Below are positions 49,633 to 61,965 of a stretch of 64,000 nt of DNA, one piece after another (within the stretch, counting starts at the first letter, position 1; each line of letters begins with the position of its first letter). Location: positions 11,222,001 through 11,286,000 of the forward strand of contig CM076146.1 in assembly GCA_038025085.1 (NCBI GenBank), read 5' to 3'. The translations under genes were made by a program, and so were the position numbers. Below the pieces are notes generated by a model. The model was not told the DNA's origin. It did not search any database and worked only from the letters and a program-made list of their open reading frames with translations. This stretch comes from Tetragonia tetragonoides. Taxonomy: Eukaryota; Streptophyta; Magnoliopsida; Caryophyllales; Aizoaceae.

Positions 49633-52600
49633 ATGGTGGCTACATTACTAGCAACATTATGTGCATCACTGATCTTTGTTTCGCCTTTGAGTTCCAATGC
49701 ACAACCTACGATCCCGAACAATGCCCCGCTCTACGTGTTCGGAGATTCTCTCTACGATACCGGCATGGGATTTTATGTCGACAATGGCCCGACACCGGCG
49801 AATAAGTTACCTTATGGCGAGACCTACTTCAAAAGGCCTGCTGGGAGGTTCTCTGATGGCCTTCTCATCCCTGATTTCATAGGTAATATACAAGAACATT
49901 TTTTCATGGAAAATTTGGATAATTTGTTTCATAATTGTATTGATTGATTTGTATTGTTGACAGCTCGATTCGCGAATTTACCACTCCCAGTACCTTATCC
50001 CAACCCAAGCCTTACGGTCAGAGACTACACGCATTCGGTCAACTTTACAAATGCTGCTGCTGGTGTGCTTGTTGAAACACGTGCTGAGGCAAAACCAGTA
50101 CGTATTATTGATGCTTTAATTGGACCATAAGTCTAATTTTATTTTATTTTTGTTTTTATACTTGTGGCTAAATGAAAAAAAGGTAAGGTACATGATAAAA
50201 AGCGAGAAATTATTAAATTGTCCATGAACATACACTCACTTGCTCTCATACAAACATCACTTTTTAGTTTTTTGGGAGGTGAGTTTGAGTGGGTTTTACT
50301 GATTTTGTGATAGGTGGGAGCATTGGTCTCAACTCTCAAACCATGTAATAATTTGTAGTAGAAAGCTGATGACATTATTATTTTGCCTAAGGAGACCAAT
50401 TCAAATACTTAATGGTTTTCTTTCCTTTTATGTTTTGTTTTTGAGTTCAGTTGCACATGAAGTTGCAAACGGATTATTATGAGGAAATGGCTCAAAAGCT
50501 GGAGCAGGAATATGGGCAAGCACAGACGACAAAGTTGTTATCCAAAGCAATCCACATATTTAATATTGGGGGCAACGATTGTAAACAGTTATACAACGAA
50601 AATGGCAGTAGTTTAACCCCCGCCTTCGTGAACCAATTCACGAACCAAGTAATTGGCAACATTTCCATGAACCTTCATGTAAGAACCTCCGATCCCTTGT
50701 TATATTATAATTTTCTACTCTCGTAAAATGAAATTAGTTTTCACATAATGTATGTGTGTAGATAATAATCAAGATCAAATATTTTGTTGCACTACTTTGA
50801 CTAATTAAAGCCATTGTTAAACATCCACCATTTTTATCACCTGTGCAACTAGCTAGAAATGGAAGGAGGGGATGATATTACAAATTGCAATTATCTTTTG
50901 AAACAAAGTTGATGAGTATAATATTATTGCACAAATGGTTATAGATTCATTTTATTGAAGTTGTAGCAGTGACTAACTATTACTAGATTTAGACCTGAGT
51001 AAATGGGAGGGGCCCTATAACCAACCCGGCCTGGGCCACTGTCCAGTAATGGGTCATAACCAGTTTACAATTATAAATGGACGGTTTAAAATGAATCAAC
51101 CCATTTAAATGTTAGACGGGATATACTAGGTTAAAAATGGACCAGCCCACTAAATACTTATTATTTTAAAAATACTTTTAAAATTTAAACGGGCTAAATG
51201 GGCCAGCTCAACCCGTCTACAAACATATCTGACTCGACCCGACCCGACCGCAGCCAGGCCTAAACCAGAATACAACTTGAGCTTTCTTTCTTTGAGGTTT
51301 CATGCTAAACAACATTTATTGTCAAATCTGGTACTCCCTCCGTCCCATAATATAGGTCGTTTAAGGTTTTTACACGCGAATTAAGAAAGTTATTAAATAG
51401 TCTCAATTGTAGCAAAAATAATTAAACTTGACTACTTTACCCCTTGACTTTAGAATTAGCAAAGAAAGTGAGCAATTAATGAAGTAATGTAAAACAAAGA
51501 TAGAATGGGTAACGAATAATAAATGCTATGTTGGAACTCTAAAATGACTTACAATATGGGAAAATCTAATTTTCTAAATCGACTTATATTATGGGACGGA
51601 GGGAGTATATGTTTAGAAGGTATATATATGTGAATCAAACTGACAGGCATCATACATATATACTACTCCATAATAATACTTAGCGTGAATTCAATGATAT
51701 GAATTAAATGAAAGCTACTTAATTAAGAATCTGAGTAATATACAATTCTTGCAAAATGAGCTTCATTCTTTTTATAATTATGATCTATTATATTATTGAA
51801 TATGTTTAGACTATGTACAACAAAGGAGCAAGAAAATTTGCATTCCAAACTGTATGTCCGATGGGGTGCCTGCCAAGAATACGTCTAGCCGATGGAAATT
51901 GTGCAGAGGAGCTAAATAGTATAGTTAGACTATACAATAATGGCGTTAACACATTATTTGAGAAGTTGGCTCAACAATTGGTTGGATTCAGTTACATAAT
52001 ATACGATTCCTATTCTGCATTCTCTTCGCGACAAGCCGATGGTGCTAGCTATGGTACGTTCTTTTATATGATTACGATTACACGATTGATAATTGTGTAC
52101 TTCAATTCAATTTCACTTGAAATAAATAGCTTATTTGTGATGCTTAATTAGCTTGAGGCATGTCATAAATCTTCCCCATTTTAATAAGATGTAAGGTTTA
52201 CCTTGTGTAGTCAACAATAGCATCAAATCGAGTGTGCTAGCTAATAGCTATTGAATAGTTGTCAAATTTTTGATTGAGTTAGAGCACTTGGTATCAAAGC
52301 ATAAATGATCGAGGGATCTTTTGATTTTATGTCTTGCAAATTCCCCAACTCGCTCCTGTAATTGAGTCTTCTAATTACAATGTATGAAGGGGCATGTGTA
52401 TCACCTACAATTGAAGTCCAAAGGACATTCGCCTGAAGGGATATAGTAAGCTGCAAAATTATTTGTTGGGTTTAACTTAAATTTTTTGTTGAGTTGGTTC
52501 CTTCACGCAAGCACGTATATATGTTACTAATGTTAGGAATTTAGTTAGTTGAATTATGTTGGTTCTTAATATATATCCTCAATTTATGATCCATTTACAT

Positions 52601-53271
52601 TTTTTTTTTTAAGACGGTAAGATCGGGCCTCCACCCAGCCCAGCTCATTTCGGGCCCAGAGTCCAATCCATCTGGGGCTGGCCCAGAGCTGAGTGTACAA
52701 ATGAGCCCCCCACTCCCAACCCACCCCACCCCTACCAGCTGGGCCAAGGCTCAACTGTTCATGTCACCCCCTATATATTCATCAACCACATGAATAAATG
52801 GGAGTCCCAAGCCTTGAACTTGGGACCTCCAAGTTAGAAGGTGAGAGGATAACCATTTAGGCAAATGCCTCTTGGTTTATGATCCATTTACATATGCATG
52901 CTATATTGAGTATATTGACTAATAATTCAGAAAATAAATGTACAACGACTAAAATTTTTTATTCCCCTAATCAAATTTCAACATATTGAATATTGCAAGG
53001 TTTCACGGAGACCTTATCAGCATGTTGTGGAAGTGGGCTATTTAATGGGAATCTCACTTGCTCGTTTAAGGACACAGATTTCACTGTTTGTGATGATCCA
53101 ACTACATACTTATTTTTTGATTCCACTCATCCCACACAATTTGCGGACAAACAATTTGCCGAAGAATTTTGGGGCGGAACCACACCACTTGTAAAACCTC
53201 GCAACCTTCGAAGTTTGTATGAAGAGGCCTATGCACCACCTATACTTCAAGCACAAAGGGCATTTGTGTGA
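49633..53271 (+). CDS. GDSL esterase/lipase (SGNH hydrolase), copy B, intact
   Basis: Exons 49633-49882, 49964-50097, 50451-50678, 51810-52053 and 53000-53271, all GT-AG, give 375 residues without a stop. Residues 1-24 form a signal peptide (VATLLATLCASLIF core, cut near SNAQ), so the enzyme is probably secreted to the apoplast or wall. Block I FGDSLYDTG holds the nucleophile S39; block III is GGND (N170); block V FFDSTHPT holds D326 and H329; CCGSG is the usual Cys pair near the C-terminus. Length and exon plan fit plant GDSL lipases of the GLIP1/GLIP5 type; substrate cannot be told from sequence. The only copy of the three with an open frame throughout. Splice sites predicted by paralogue comparison. 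Confidence 0.92.
50990..51263. mobile_element. Family-5 element, copy 2, in intron 3 of GDSL B
   Basis: TTAGACCTGAG... pairs with ...GCCAGGCCTAA. Flanks ACTAGATT (50982-50989) and ACCAGAAT (51264-51271) agree at 6 of 8; the empty site in copy A reads ACCGGAAT (about 37210). Suggests an 8-bp target duplication, hAT-like. Confidence 0.65.
51334..51605. mobile_element. Stowaway MITE in intron 3 of GDSL B
   Basis: CTCCCTCCGTCCCATAATAT at the left and ATATTATGGGACGGAGGGAG at the right, perfect inverted ends, with TA on each side: a Tc1/mariner-type (Stowaway) MITE. Copy A has a worn version at the same place. Confidence 0.9.
52601..52875 (-). mobile_element. tRNA-derived SINE with exact 18-bp target duplication
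   Basis: TTTATGATCCATTTACAT is repeated at 52583-52600 and 52876-52893. On the minus strand: box A TGCCTAAATGG, box B-like AAGTTCAAGGC, ending in a poly-A (T12 on plus at 52601). Copies A and C have the site only once (near 38687 and 60877). 275 bp. Confidence 0.9.
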
Positions 53272-53384
53272 AGGGAAGAATAAGGTATAAAGTTGTGCTT
53301 AAGCTATCATTAACTTAAACTTTAAGTTGAGTTCGTTTCACATACTCACATGTTAGGAATTTAACTACTCTTCTACCTATTTAC

Positions 53385-53545
53385 ATGTTATATTGAGTAC
53401 ATCAATTGAATTTCATAAAACAGGAAATAAGTATATTACTTTAGTCCCCTGACCAAATTTTAACATATTAAATATTGATAGGTTTTACGGAAAGCAAGGC
53501 ATTATACCAAGAAAGTGGATAACTCACTATTATAAAATTGATTTA
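53385..53545 (+). pseudogene. Ghost duplicate of intron-4 end and exon-5 start, copy B
   Basis: TGTTATATTGAGTACATCAA to TTGATAGGTTTTACGGAAAG; decayed repeat of the exon-5 boundary. Confidence 0.7.
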
Positions 53546-53549
53546 TGCC

Positions 53550-54430
53550 AACACTTTCAAAAAATTTTGTTTTTTCTAATTAAACTAATGTGTATCCGAT
53601 CTTCGTGCGACACACAAATTATAATTATTATCAGTTAATGTTTCATAATAATCTTGATTGCTACAATTACAACATTAGATGCTGCATTGTTCCTTTAGTT
53701 TGTTTGTTTTTTTATTTATTTTTTATTTTTTTTCATACTAGCTTTCTTTATTTATCCATAAGGTCTTGTGTAACACTGTTTCATATTACGACAATAAAAA
53801 TAATATCCAAAATATAACATTTCTCTGATACTTTTTAGCATTGTTCAAAATGTAACAATCGTCTCACGGGCACTGCTTCCAATACCACAACAATTTTGAT
53901 ACATGGTAGTGGAGCCATCAACATTCATTAAAAGTTAAATAATGCTTTTACAATCTAAAACAACGATTAGCTAATTCAATCACTTGATGGAAGTGTACCG
54001 AGCATACTTCCCCCGTTCCATTTTGATATTTAGGTTTCTAAATGGTACAAAGATAAAGACAATCACTTTACCCCTTTTATCCCTTTTAAACTCTTGGTGG
54101 AGGGCATTATCTTTGTTTTGTAAGTTGAATTCAATTTTTAGATACGACCATACATACGAGAGGGAGGGACAAGGGTAGACTTAACCCAATATTTGTCACT
54201 TCAAGAGAGATAAAGATCAACATGGAACGAATTAATTAAGAAACGTAAAGATCAAAATGAAACAAAGGGAGTAATAACTAAGAGTTGCTATGATTCCCTT
54301 GCATTTGAGGTATGAACCCTACGACAATAAGTTGACTGTGGTTAGAAAGCGAACTTTGCGTCAGTTGGATTTTGAAAAAAAAAAAGGTTATCATCTGGAA
54401 ATATCATAAGTACAAGGGTACCAACTGGGA
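53550..54430. other. Spacer between GDSL B and C
   Basis: Shares stretches with the region behind copy A (ACATTCATTAAAAGTT, TTTCTCTGATACTTTTTAGNA near 39928 and 53818), showing that the duplicated block includes about 900 bp after the stop codon. No gene. Confidence 0.6.
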
Positions 54431-54439
54431 TTTTCCTTG

Positions 54440-54652
54440 TGATAGAAAAACTGAAATTTCTTCTTGTTTTTTTTGTTTGTTTAACAACACGTTCACCTAA
54501 AACCTTTAGGACAAGGCTAATTCTGTTCGCACTGGGTCGGCCCACGAATAGGTAAAGTGTTCTCACTAAGTAGGTTCTCCTTTCACATGATTCGAACTAT
54601 CGATCTTGCTTAAGGGATGAGAGTGTAGAACCACTCACACCAACCACTTATT
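54440..54652 (-). mobile_element. tRNA-derived SINE (second family), copy 1
   Basis: Same family as 59235-59418: on minus GTGGTTGGTGTGAGTGGTT, box B-like GTTCGAATCATGTG, GTGGGCCGACCCAGTGCGAA, and an A-rich end. Target duplication hidden in T-rich flanks. Confidence 0.75.
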
Positions 54653-55429
54653 AGTTTGTTTTTTTTTTTTTGTAATCAAAAGTATGTACATTTAAATGAC
54701 AACTAAATCGAGGCAACTCTTACTACATATATTTGGACTTTCGTGTTCAATAGTGAACAAATAAGACTAATTGAACAACCGTAGCGTAAGCAGTACGACT
54801 CTCTTCTCTGTAGGAGTGCTTTGTGTCCCAAATGACCAGTGTTTCTGCAATAAATTTGGGCACAGCAAGTTGGCCATCTTGTGATCAAGATTCAATGTAC
54901 CAAGCAACTAATTTGCTATCCACGTTTTGAATATGTTGCACAAAGACAACTAATAACAAATTAAAAGACCGCCACTCGTACAAATATCAAAACAGCCTCA
55001 CCCCACAATGATTGTCATCTAGGTATATATTAGCTTCTATTACCTACTGGTAAAAGAAAAACCAAAAAAAAAAAAATTTCCATACTTTCTCATAACTATA
55101 ACCAGTAGCAAGATGCTGGCTACAACACTACTCATAGTAATCTTTCTTTCTCCTTTGAGCTCCAATGGACAACCTACAATTCCGAATACCGCCCCGCTTT
55201 ACGTGTTCGGAGATTCTCTGTACGATACGGGCACGGGATTGTATGTCAATCATGGCCAGACAGCCAATAAATTGCCTTATGGCGAGACTGACTTCAAAAA
55301 GCCTGCTGGGAGGTTCTCTGATGGGCTTCTAATCTCTGATTTCATAGGTAATCAACTCATATCACAACATTTTTCCTTAATAAAATTGGATAGTGTTGTT
55401 TCATATTGGTTTATACTCCATAAGAAAGT

Positions 55430-56245
55430 GTTTTTTTTTTTTTTTTTTTTTTTTTTTTGAAGAATAGGAATAATTCATTGACTGAAAGTTATATGTCATG
55501 TATATAAAACAATCAAAATCGAACAAATACATAATCAAAATAAAACTCTATATACTCCAAGAAAGCTAAGATTTAACTATATCGCGTGTCCTCCAACAAA
55601 TCATTGTCTCATAATACAGTCTTCAATAAGGGGTCCATCGATCTAGCATAGTCTTTAAAGTGTTGAGATTTATCTGAATCCTACAGATAGATATGACATC
55701 TCTTGCAAAACAAATGAATGTCCAACAACAAGCCAAACCACATACACAAGCCAAACCACATACACTAGAAACTCTGAGAAATCAAAGACGTCAAACTTTA
55801 ACAAAAAGAGACAAAAGTACCCATGTTAGGATGGGACAAAAGACTCTCAAATAAAGAGATGAGAATTTTTTTATTGAAAAAAAACTAAACATAACGATAG
55901 GAAAACAACAAGAAATTAGGCTTACCATCGGTAAAAGCCGATGACAGCTCAACTCAAATAAAGATTGATGTTAGGGTTTAGGAGAGAAAAAGGAAGAAGG
56001 ATTGATTTATCGCTTTTGTATGACATGATATATATTATGTACTTCATCTTTATTATGTCAGGGTTTAGGAGAGAAAAAGGGAGTATCATGTATGTATAGA
56101 AACCTCTACACAGTTGGACCATGAAACTTTATTTATTTAGATAGTATCAATTTGAGATTAGCAAACTATTTTAATGTCGAGATTGAAAAAAAGGTATTAT
56201 TTTAGAGAGGTTATTAATTTATCGAGTATTAATTTTTAGAGGGTT
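55430..56245 (-). mobile_element. Insertion in intron 1 of GDSL C, poly-T start
   Basis: Copy B has an 81-bp intron here; copy C has an extra 0.8 kb beginning with about 26 T, i.e. a poly-A end on minus, suggesting a retroposed sequence. Contains repeated CCAAACCACATACAC and GGGTTTAGGAGAGAAAAAGG (55978, 56063). Source not recognised. Confidence 0.5.
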
Positions 56246-57840
56246 TACTATATTGTTGACAGCTCAATTCGCGAACTTACCGCTCCCGGTACCTTATCCA
56301 AACCCAAGCCTTACCGGCGCAGGCTACACACAATCAGTTAACTTTGCAAATGTTGTCGCTGGTGTGCTTGTTGAAACGCGTGAGGATGTACACGCAGTAT
56401 GTATTATTATTCTCTTAATTCGACAGTCAGTCTTAGGATTTTATTTAATTTTGATATTTTGAGGTTAATGTAAAAAGAAAAGTTAAGGTATTAGAAAACT
56501 GACAATTTTCTTTGCCTAATGTGATCGATTCAAATACTTCATTTTTATGTTTTGTTTTTGAGTTCAGTTGAATTTGAAGTTCCAAATGGATTATTATGTG
56601 GAAATGATCCATAAGTTGGAGCAGGAATATGGGCAATCATAGACGAGAAAGCTGTTATCCAAAGCAGTTCATATATTTAATATTGGGGGCAACGACTGTA
56701 AACAGCTATACAACCAAAATCGTAACCATTTGACCCCCACCTTGGTCAACCGATTCATGAAAGAAATGATTGGCAACATCACCATTCACTTGAACGTAAG
56801 ACTCCTTGTCCCATTATTTTCTACTCTCCTGAAATGAAATTAGTTTTCACGTCAGCCTTGTTTACATCAATTTCTTTTTACTGAACTGAATTTTTTTATA
56901 TTGAACTGAATTAAACTTTATTTTATTGAATCTACATTATAAAAAAGAACAATTGCACTTTTTTTCACCAAACCGAACTTATTTTTATTGAAATGAACAT
57001 ATCTTTACTGAATAATGGAGCTGAGGATTACATAAAACATCTGGGAAAAGTTGAAGAGAATAGGGCTAGGGGTATCCGCTTTTTCAGATTGGTGAAAATC
57101 CAATCCGCTTTTCAGGTAGCCGGATTAAGAGGATCGAGTCGGCGAATATTTGTATCCTATTTATTTTTATATATATATTTTTATGGTTTTTCTTTAATTT
57201 CCAACTATTTAGTTAGTTTTGAATTAATCTTACTGCTAATTGTCTTAAAGACACCCAAATAGCATCCAAAAGTTTAAGACAAAGTTATTTCAAGTCCTTA
57301 AAATTAAGTACAACAAATACAAAGTTATTATAGTTTAATAAATTACAATTTTACCTGGCAAATGTCCAAAAGGACAATAAAAATTCACAATTCTATCGTT
57401 GATGACATGATTCTACACACAACAAAAGTAACATAACTCCAAAATCACTTTTAAGTTGTTGTTAACTTATAGAATTAGTTTTTTTTTATATTAAATATGA
57501 AAATGATTGAATACCAGATATCTAATTTTAAAAAATCAATATCCTTATTCGTTGCTTAGTTGCCAAAAAGAAAAAATTGGATTGCTCCGATTTATTCAGA
57601 ACGGATATTCACATTTTAGATAAAAGTGGATCAAATATAAATCGAATTAGCAGATCAAAATCAGTTTGCTCACAACTCACCCCTAAACAGGGCCATAGCG
57701 TATACGTGTAGGTAATTGACATCAAATATTTTGTTGTCCTTTGACTAAAACCATTGTTAATAATCCACTAAATTTATCACTTGTGATACTAGACATGCAA
57801 GGGAGGATAATATTGCAAGTTGCAATTATCGAAAAGAAAT

Positions 57841-59150
57841 TTTTTTTTTTTTTGGTAGAAATTAGTGCATATATTAGAATTAGCTAAAGACAAACAAGTT
57901 TGGATCTACATAGTTTTCTACAATTTCTCTACTAAGGGTCTCCTCCTCTAATAGCAAAATACAGTTTTGGAAAGGGGCATTAAGAACAGTCCTCCAATTT
58001 TGATTACAACAAACACCAGACCGCGCCTCCTTTGCCAGTTGATCAGCTATCCTATTCTTTCTCCTGGGCTCAAAAATCAGCTTCACATTAGGAATTCTAC
58101 TTAGCCATTCCCTGTAGTCCATGATTAAGTACATTGGTGAGCTTTTATCCACAATTGTTGCATTTATCATATTAACCGCCTTCTGAGAATCACTGCTAAT
58201 AGTGACGTCTGTCCACTCCTCTAGCTGGATCCATTGCAGTGCGTTTGCAATTCCCTGTATTTCAGCATGAAGGGTTGTTGTTGCTTTACCCTTTCTCATG
58301 AAACCTTTCTTCCATTCACCTCTAAAATTCCTGCAAATACCCGCACAACCACTATCTCCAAAGTCTGCCATGAAGGAAGCATCCACATTAACTTTCAGCC
58401 TCCCCTGCAAAGGAGGTTCCCAATTACCAGAGCCCTGGGCAAAGTTTGACTGGTTGGGAGGGTGATTTAATTGGATGGGATTGACATATTGTAAGGTGAG
58501 AGAGGAATTGGGTGTTTGGGAGTTGAAAAACTCCCTGGCTTGGTTCAGGATTAATTTTTTTTGTGATATTTGGTGGTATACATTTTTCTTCAAAGACTTT
58601 TCCATTTCTATTTTTCCAAATTTCCCAAACAACAACTAGGAAGATGAAACTTCAAGGAAGATTATTAACACTACTCTGCCTACTGTTTTTTGAGTTTTTT
58701 TGGATCCAAGATCTGAGTTTAGAGTCAAAAAAGGTATCAGGAAAGTCAAAGAGATCCCAAACCTCAGCAGCCATGGGGCCCCGAGAACATGAAGGGTTTC
58801 TCAGTACTACCAACACATGATTGACAATAGGCTGAGTCTACACATTTCCTCGCAAACAAAGTTGCTCTATGTGGTAGTCTGTCTTTCAAAGCAAGCCAAA
58901 GGGAAATTTTTATTTTTGGAACACAGTTAATTTTCCGAAGCTTTTCACTGAAATCATCATTACTTAACACCATATCCTTAGGATCAACAGTTAACTTCAC
59001 ATAGGCATCAGTCAGACTAAACTTTCCCTCCCTGCACAGAGTGCTAATCTTAGTATCTCTGTACTCCCCACAAGGGATATGGATATCGGTGATGGAATCC
59101 ACAATATCAGGGGGAAGGACAAAGGACAGGTCCCCAAAAAACCATTTCTC
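57841..59150 (-). pseudogene. 5'-truncated LINE in intron 3 of GDSL C
   Basis: Minus strand, ends in poly-A (T17 on plus at 57841). 58764-59102 encodes the zinc-binding RT tail (KISLWLALKDRLPHRATLFARK, CQSC); 57880-58635 encodes an RNase H-like domain (KVNVDASF, AEIQGIANAL, SDSQKAVN, RIADQLAKEA), usual at the end of plant L1-type LINEs. The link between them is frameshifted. Copy A shows the interrupted intron sequence (CGAAAAGAAA followed by ATATCAAAG) intact near 37090-37105. Confidence 0.85.
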
Positions 59151-59234
59151 CGGTCATATAGATATTAATGCTATCAAAGTTCAATGATTAAAACTCATCT
59201 TACTGTTTTCATCATTTTTTTCCCTAAATAGATT

Positions 59235-59418
59235 TTTTTTTGGTATAATCACAAGTTTACCTAAGTTTTTTGGGGCAAGGCTAATCTTGTTCGCACCTGG
59301 TCGGCCCACGAAAGGGTAAAGTGCTCCCACTAAATGATTTCTCCATTCACAAGATTCGAACCCTCGACCTTGCTTAAGGAATGAGAGTGCCGAACCACTC
59401 ACACCAACCACTTATTGA
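59235..59418 (-). mobile_element. tRNA-derived SINE (second family), copy 2, 14-bp target duplication
   Basis: TCCCTAAATAGATT at 59221-59234 and again at 59419-59432. On minus: GTGGTTGGTGTGAGTGGTTC, box B GGTTCGAATCTTG, GTGGGCCGACCAGGTGCG, and a short A-run. 184 bp, inside intron 3 of copy C. Confidence 0.88.
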
Positions 59419-61374
59419 TCCCTAAATAGATTATTAACTATTATACATGTAAATAATATAATAACTAGACCGAGCAACACAGAGAGAATTAATACAATTG
59501 AAAACAAATGAGAAACTAATCTTTTGACGGGGGAGGGAGAGAGAAGTTAAAAATAAAATAAAGAAAATAACACAATATATCCCATTTTAATAACTCTAAG
59601 AGTAGGTTACAAGTTTTTGTTTGTTTACAATGATGATTAATGATATTCTCAAGAAGTAAAAAAGTGATGAACTTAACTAAAGAGCGTAGGCGTATTTGTA
59701 CATTTTCAAAATGTTGGTGGGTTTATTGTATGATATAATAAAATGATAATTCTTTCATAAATTCTCTCAATCAATTAATTAATTAATGGTTTGATAAAGT
59801 GACCTATTTACATTTTTAAATAAAATAATGGGTTATATACAATATGAAAAAATGATAACACTTAAATAAAATTTCCAAACCAATTAATTAATAATTTATT
59901 GTGTTTATTTTTACATTAGCTTATTTATGTTTAGACTATGTACAACAAAGGAGCAAGGAAATTTGCATTCCAAGCTGTATGTGAAATGGGGTGCCTGCCA
60001 AGATCACGTCTAGCCGATGGAAATTGTGCAGAGGAGCTAAATAATATAATTAGACTGTACAATAATGAAGTTAACACATTATTTGAGAAGTTGGCTCAAC
60101 AATTGGTTGGATTCAGTTACATCATATACGACTTCTACTCTACGGTATCTTCTCGACTTGTCGATGGTGCTAGCTATGGTACGTTCATGTTATATAAATA
60201 CATGATATATCACACGATTGATAATAGTGTTTGCAGGACCTAAGAATAGTGTTTTACGGCCTGACAATAACATTGCCATAATAAAATATCACACGATTGA
60301 TTTTTGTACTTCAATTCAATTTCATTTTAAGGAGCTTTCTGATGCTTAATTAGCTTAATCTATGTATGTCATAACTCTTCCCCATTTTAATTAACACATG
60401 CACACAAGAAGACGTTGGGTTTACTTTGTGTAATCAACAATAGAATTAGAATGTTTTAGCTATTGTATTATAAAATGTTTGGTTGAGTTAAGAGCACTTT
60501 GGTATCAAAGCACACAGAAATAAGGGATCCTGAGTTTAAGTTTTGCAAATTTCCCAACTCCTATAACTGATTATTCATTTATTCTACTTCACAAAGTATA
60601 GAGGGACATGTGTATCACCTACGACTGAAGCCAAAAAGATATAGGGGTGAAGGGGCATAGTAAGGTGCAAAATTATTAGTTAGATCGTAAAGCATTAATT
60701 AGCTTAAGGCTATGTTTGGCATGTAGTTTTTGAGAGTTTTTAAGGGAGCTTCAGCTTTTGGAGACACCAAAAGCTTCTAAAAATATTTTTGATGAGTTGG
60801 TTCCTTCGCACATACACATATTAGGAATTTATTACTTGAATTATGCTGGCACTAAATATATATCTTTAATTTAAAGATCCAATTTATATATGCATGCTAT
60901 ATTGAGTATATTGACTAATAATTCATAAAACAATATACAATTACATTCATGTACTCCCCTAATCAAATTTTAACATTTTGAATATTGATAGGTTTCATGG
61001 AAACCTTATCCGCATGTTGTGGAAGTGGAAAATATAATGGGCAACTCACTTGCTCGAAGAAGAACACCAACTTCACTGTTTGCAATAATCCAACGGCATA
61101 CATATGGTTTGATTCCACACATCCCACACAGAAAGCTAACCAACAATTTGCTGAAGAATTTTGGGGCGGATCCACAGTACTTGTAAAACCCCGTAACCTT
61201 CAAAGTTTGTATGAAGGGGACTATGCATTACCAACACTTCAAGCCCATAGAGCATTCGCGTGAAAAGTCCACAATAAGGTATAAACTATACATAAAGCAT
61301 TATTAACTTAAACTTTTAAGTTGAGTTCATTCCTACATACACACACACATGTTAGGAATTTAACTAGTCGAATT

Positions 61375-61550
61375 ATGCTATATACATGTTATATTGAGTA
61401 CATCAACTACAATTCAAAAAATAAAACAACAAGCACATTACTTTAGCCTCCTCGTCAATTTTCAACATACTAAATATTGATAGGTTTCAAGGAAAGTAAG
61501 TCAGCATGGTGAGGAAGTGGGTCATTCGCTACTACAAAATGGATTTATGC
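61375..61550 (+). pseudogene. Ghost duplicate of intron-4 end and exon-5 start, copy C
   Basis: The best preserved of the three: TATATTGAGTACATCAAC, then TTGATAGGTTTCAAGGAAAG, then CAGCATGGTGAGGAAGTGGG, comparable with GCATGTTGTGGAAGTGG in the real exon 5. Confidence 0.75.
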
Positions 61551-61965
61551 CAATATTTTAAGCGCAACACTTTCATAATTGTTGCTTTTTGAATAAAACT
61601 AGTGTACATGTATCCTAGTGTGGCACACGAATTAGAATTATTATCAGTTAATATTTCTTAAACTTAATCGCTACAATTACAGCATCATTTGTTCCTTTTG
61701 TTTGTTTAATTGTTTTTTTTCTCAAACTAGCTTTCTTTCTTTATTTAAAAGGTCTTGTGTAAGACAGTTTTACGGTAATACAATCAAAAGTGAACCGTAT
61801 TTTCCTTTTACTCAGCGTAGTCTGAATTTGACAAGTCCCCAATCCAATTTTACTTTTCTTTAGCGTAGTCTGCTATGAAAGGTTTTCAGTTTTTTTTTCT
61901 TTTTGTTTGACAAAAAAATCTTCTCAGTTGTGCTCTGGCTTTACAAATAGCTTTCAGATGCCCAG

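Larger units (their letters stand above)
55113..61263 (+). pseudogene. GDSL esterase/lipase copy C, one nonsense codon
   Basis: Exons 55113-55347, 56263-56396, 56568-56795, 59935-60178 and 60992-61263; exons 2-5 have exactly the lengths of copy B. Signal peptide, FGDSLYDTG, GGND, CCGSG and WFDSTHPT are all kept. A single TAG at 56640-56642 (CAG in B) ends translation in exon 3, after about 150 residues, before the catalytic Asp/His. Exon 1 is 15 nt shorter than in B (in frame). Introns carry an insertion of about 0.8 kb with a T26 start (intron 1), a LINE and a SINE (intron 3). The rest of the frame is clean, so loss is recent, or the stop is strain-specific or read through. Confidence 0.88.

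Noticed and set aside
54342..54652. Functional tRNA gene (box A and box B present)
   Set aside because: No cloverleaf can be drawn; a long unrelated body and A-tail follow, and a second copy has a target duplication. It is a SINE.
57880..58635. Host RNase H gene
   Set aside because: Adjacent poly-A, the zinc-binding RT tail upstream and position within a GDSL intron show it is the 3' part of a truncated LINE.
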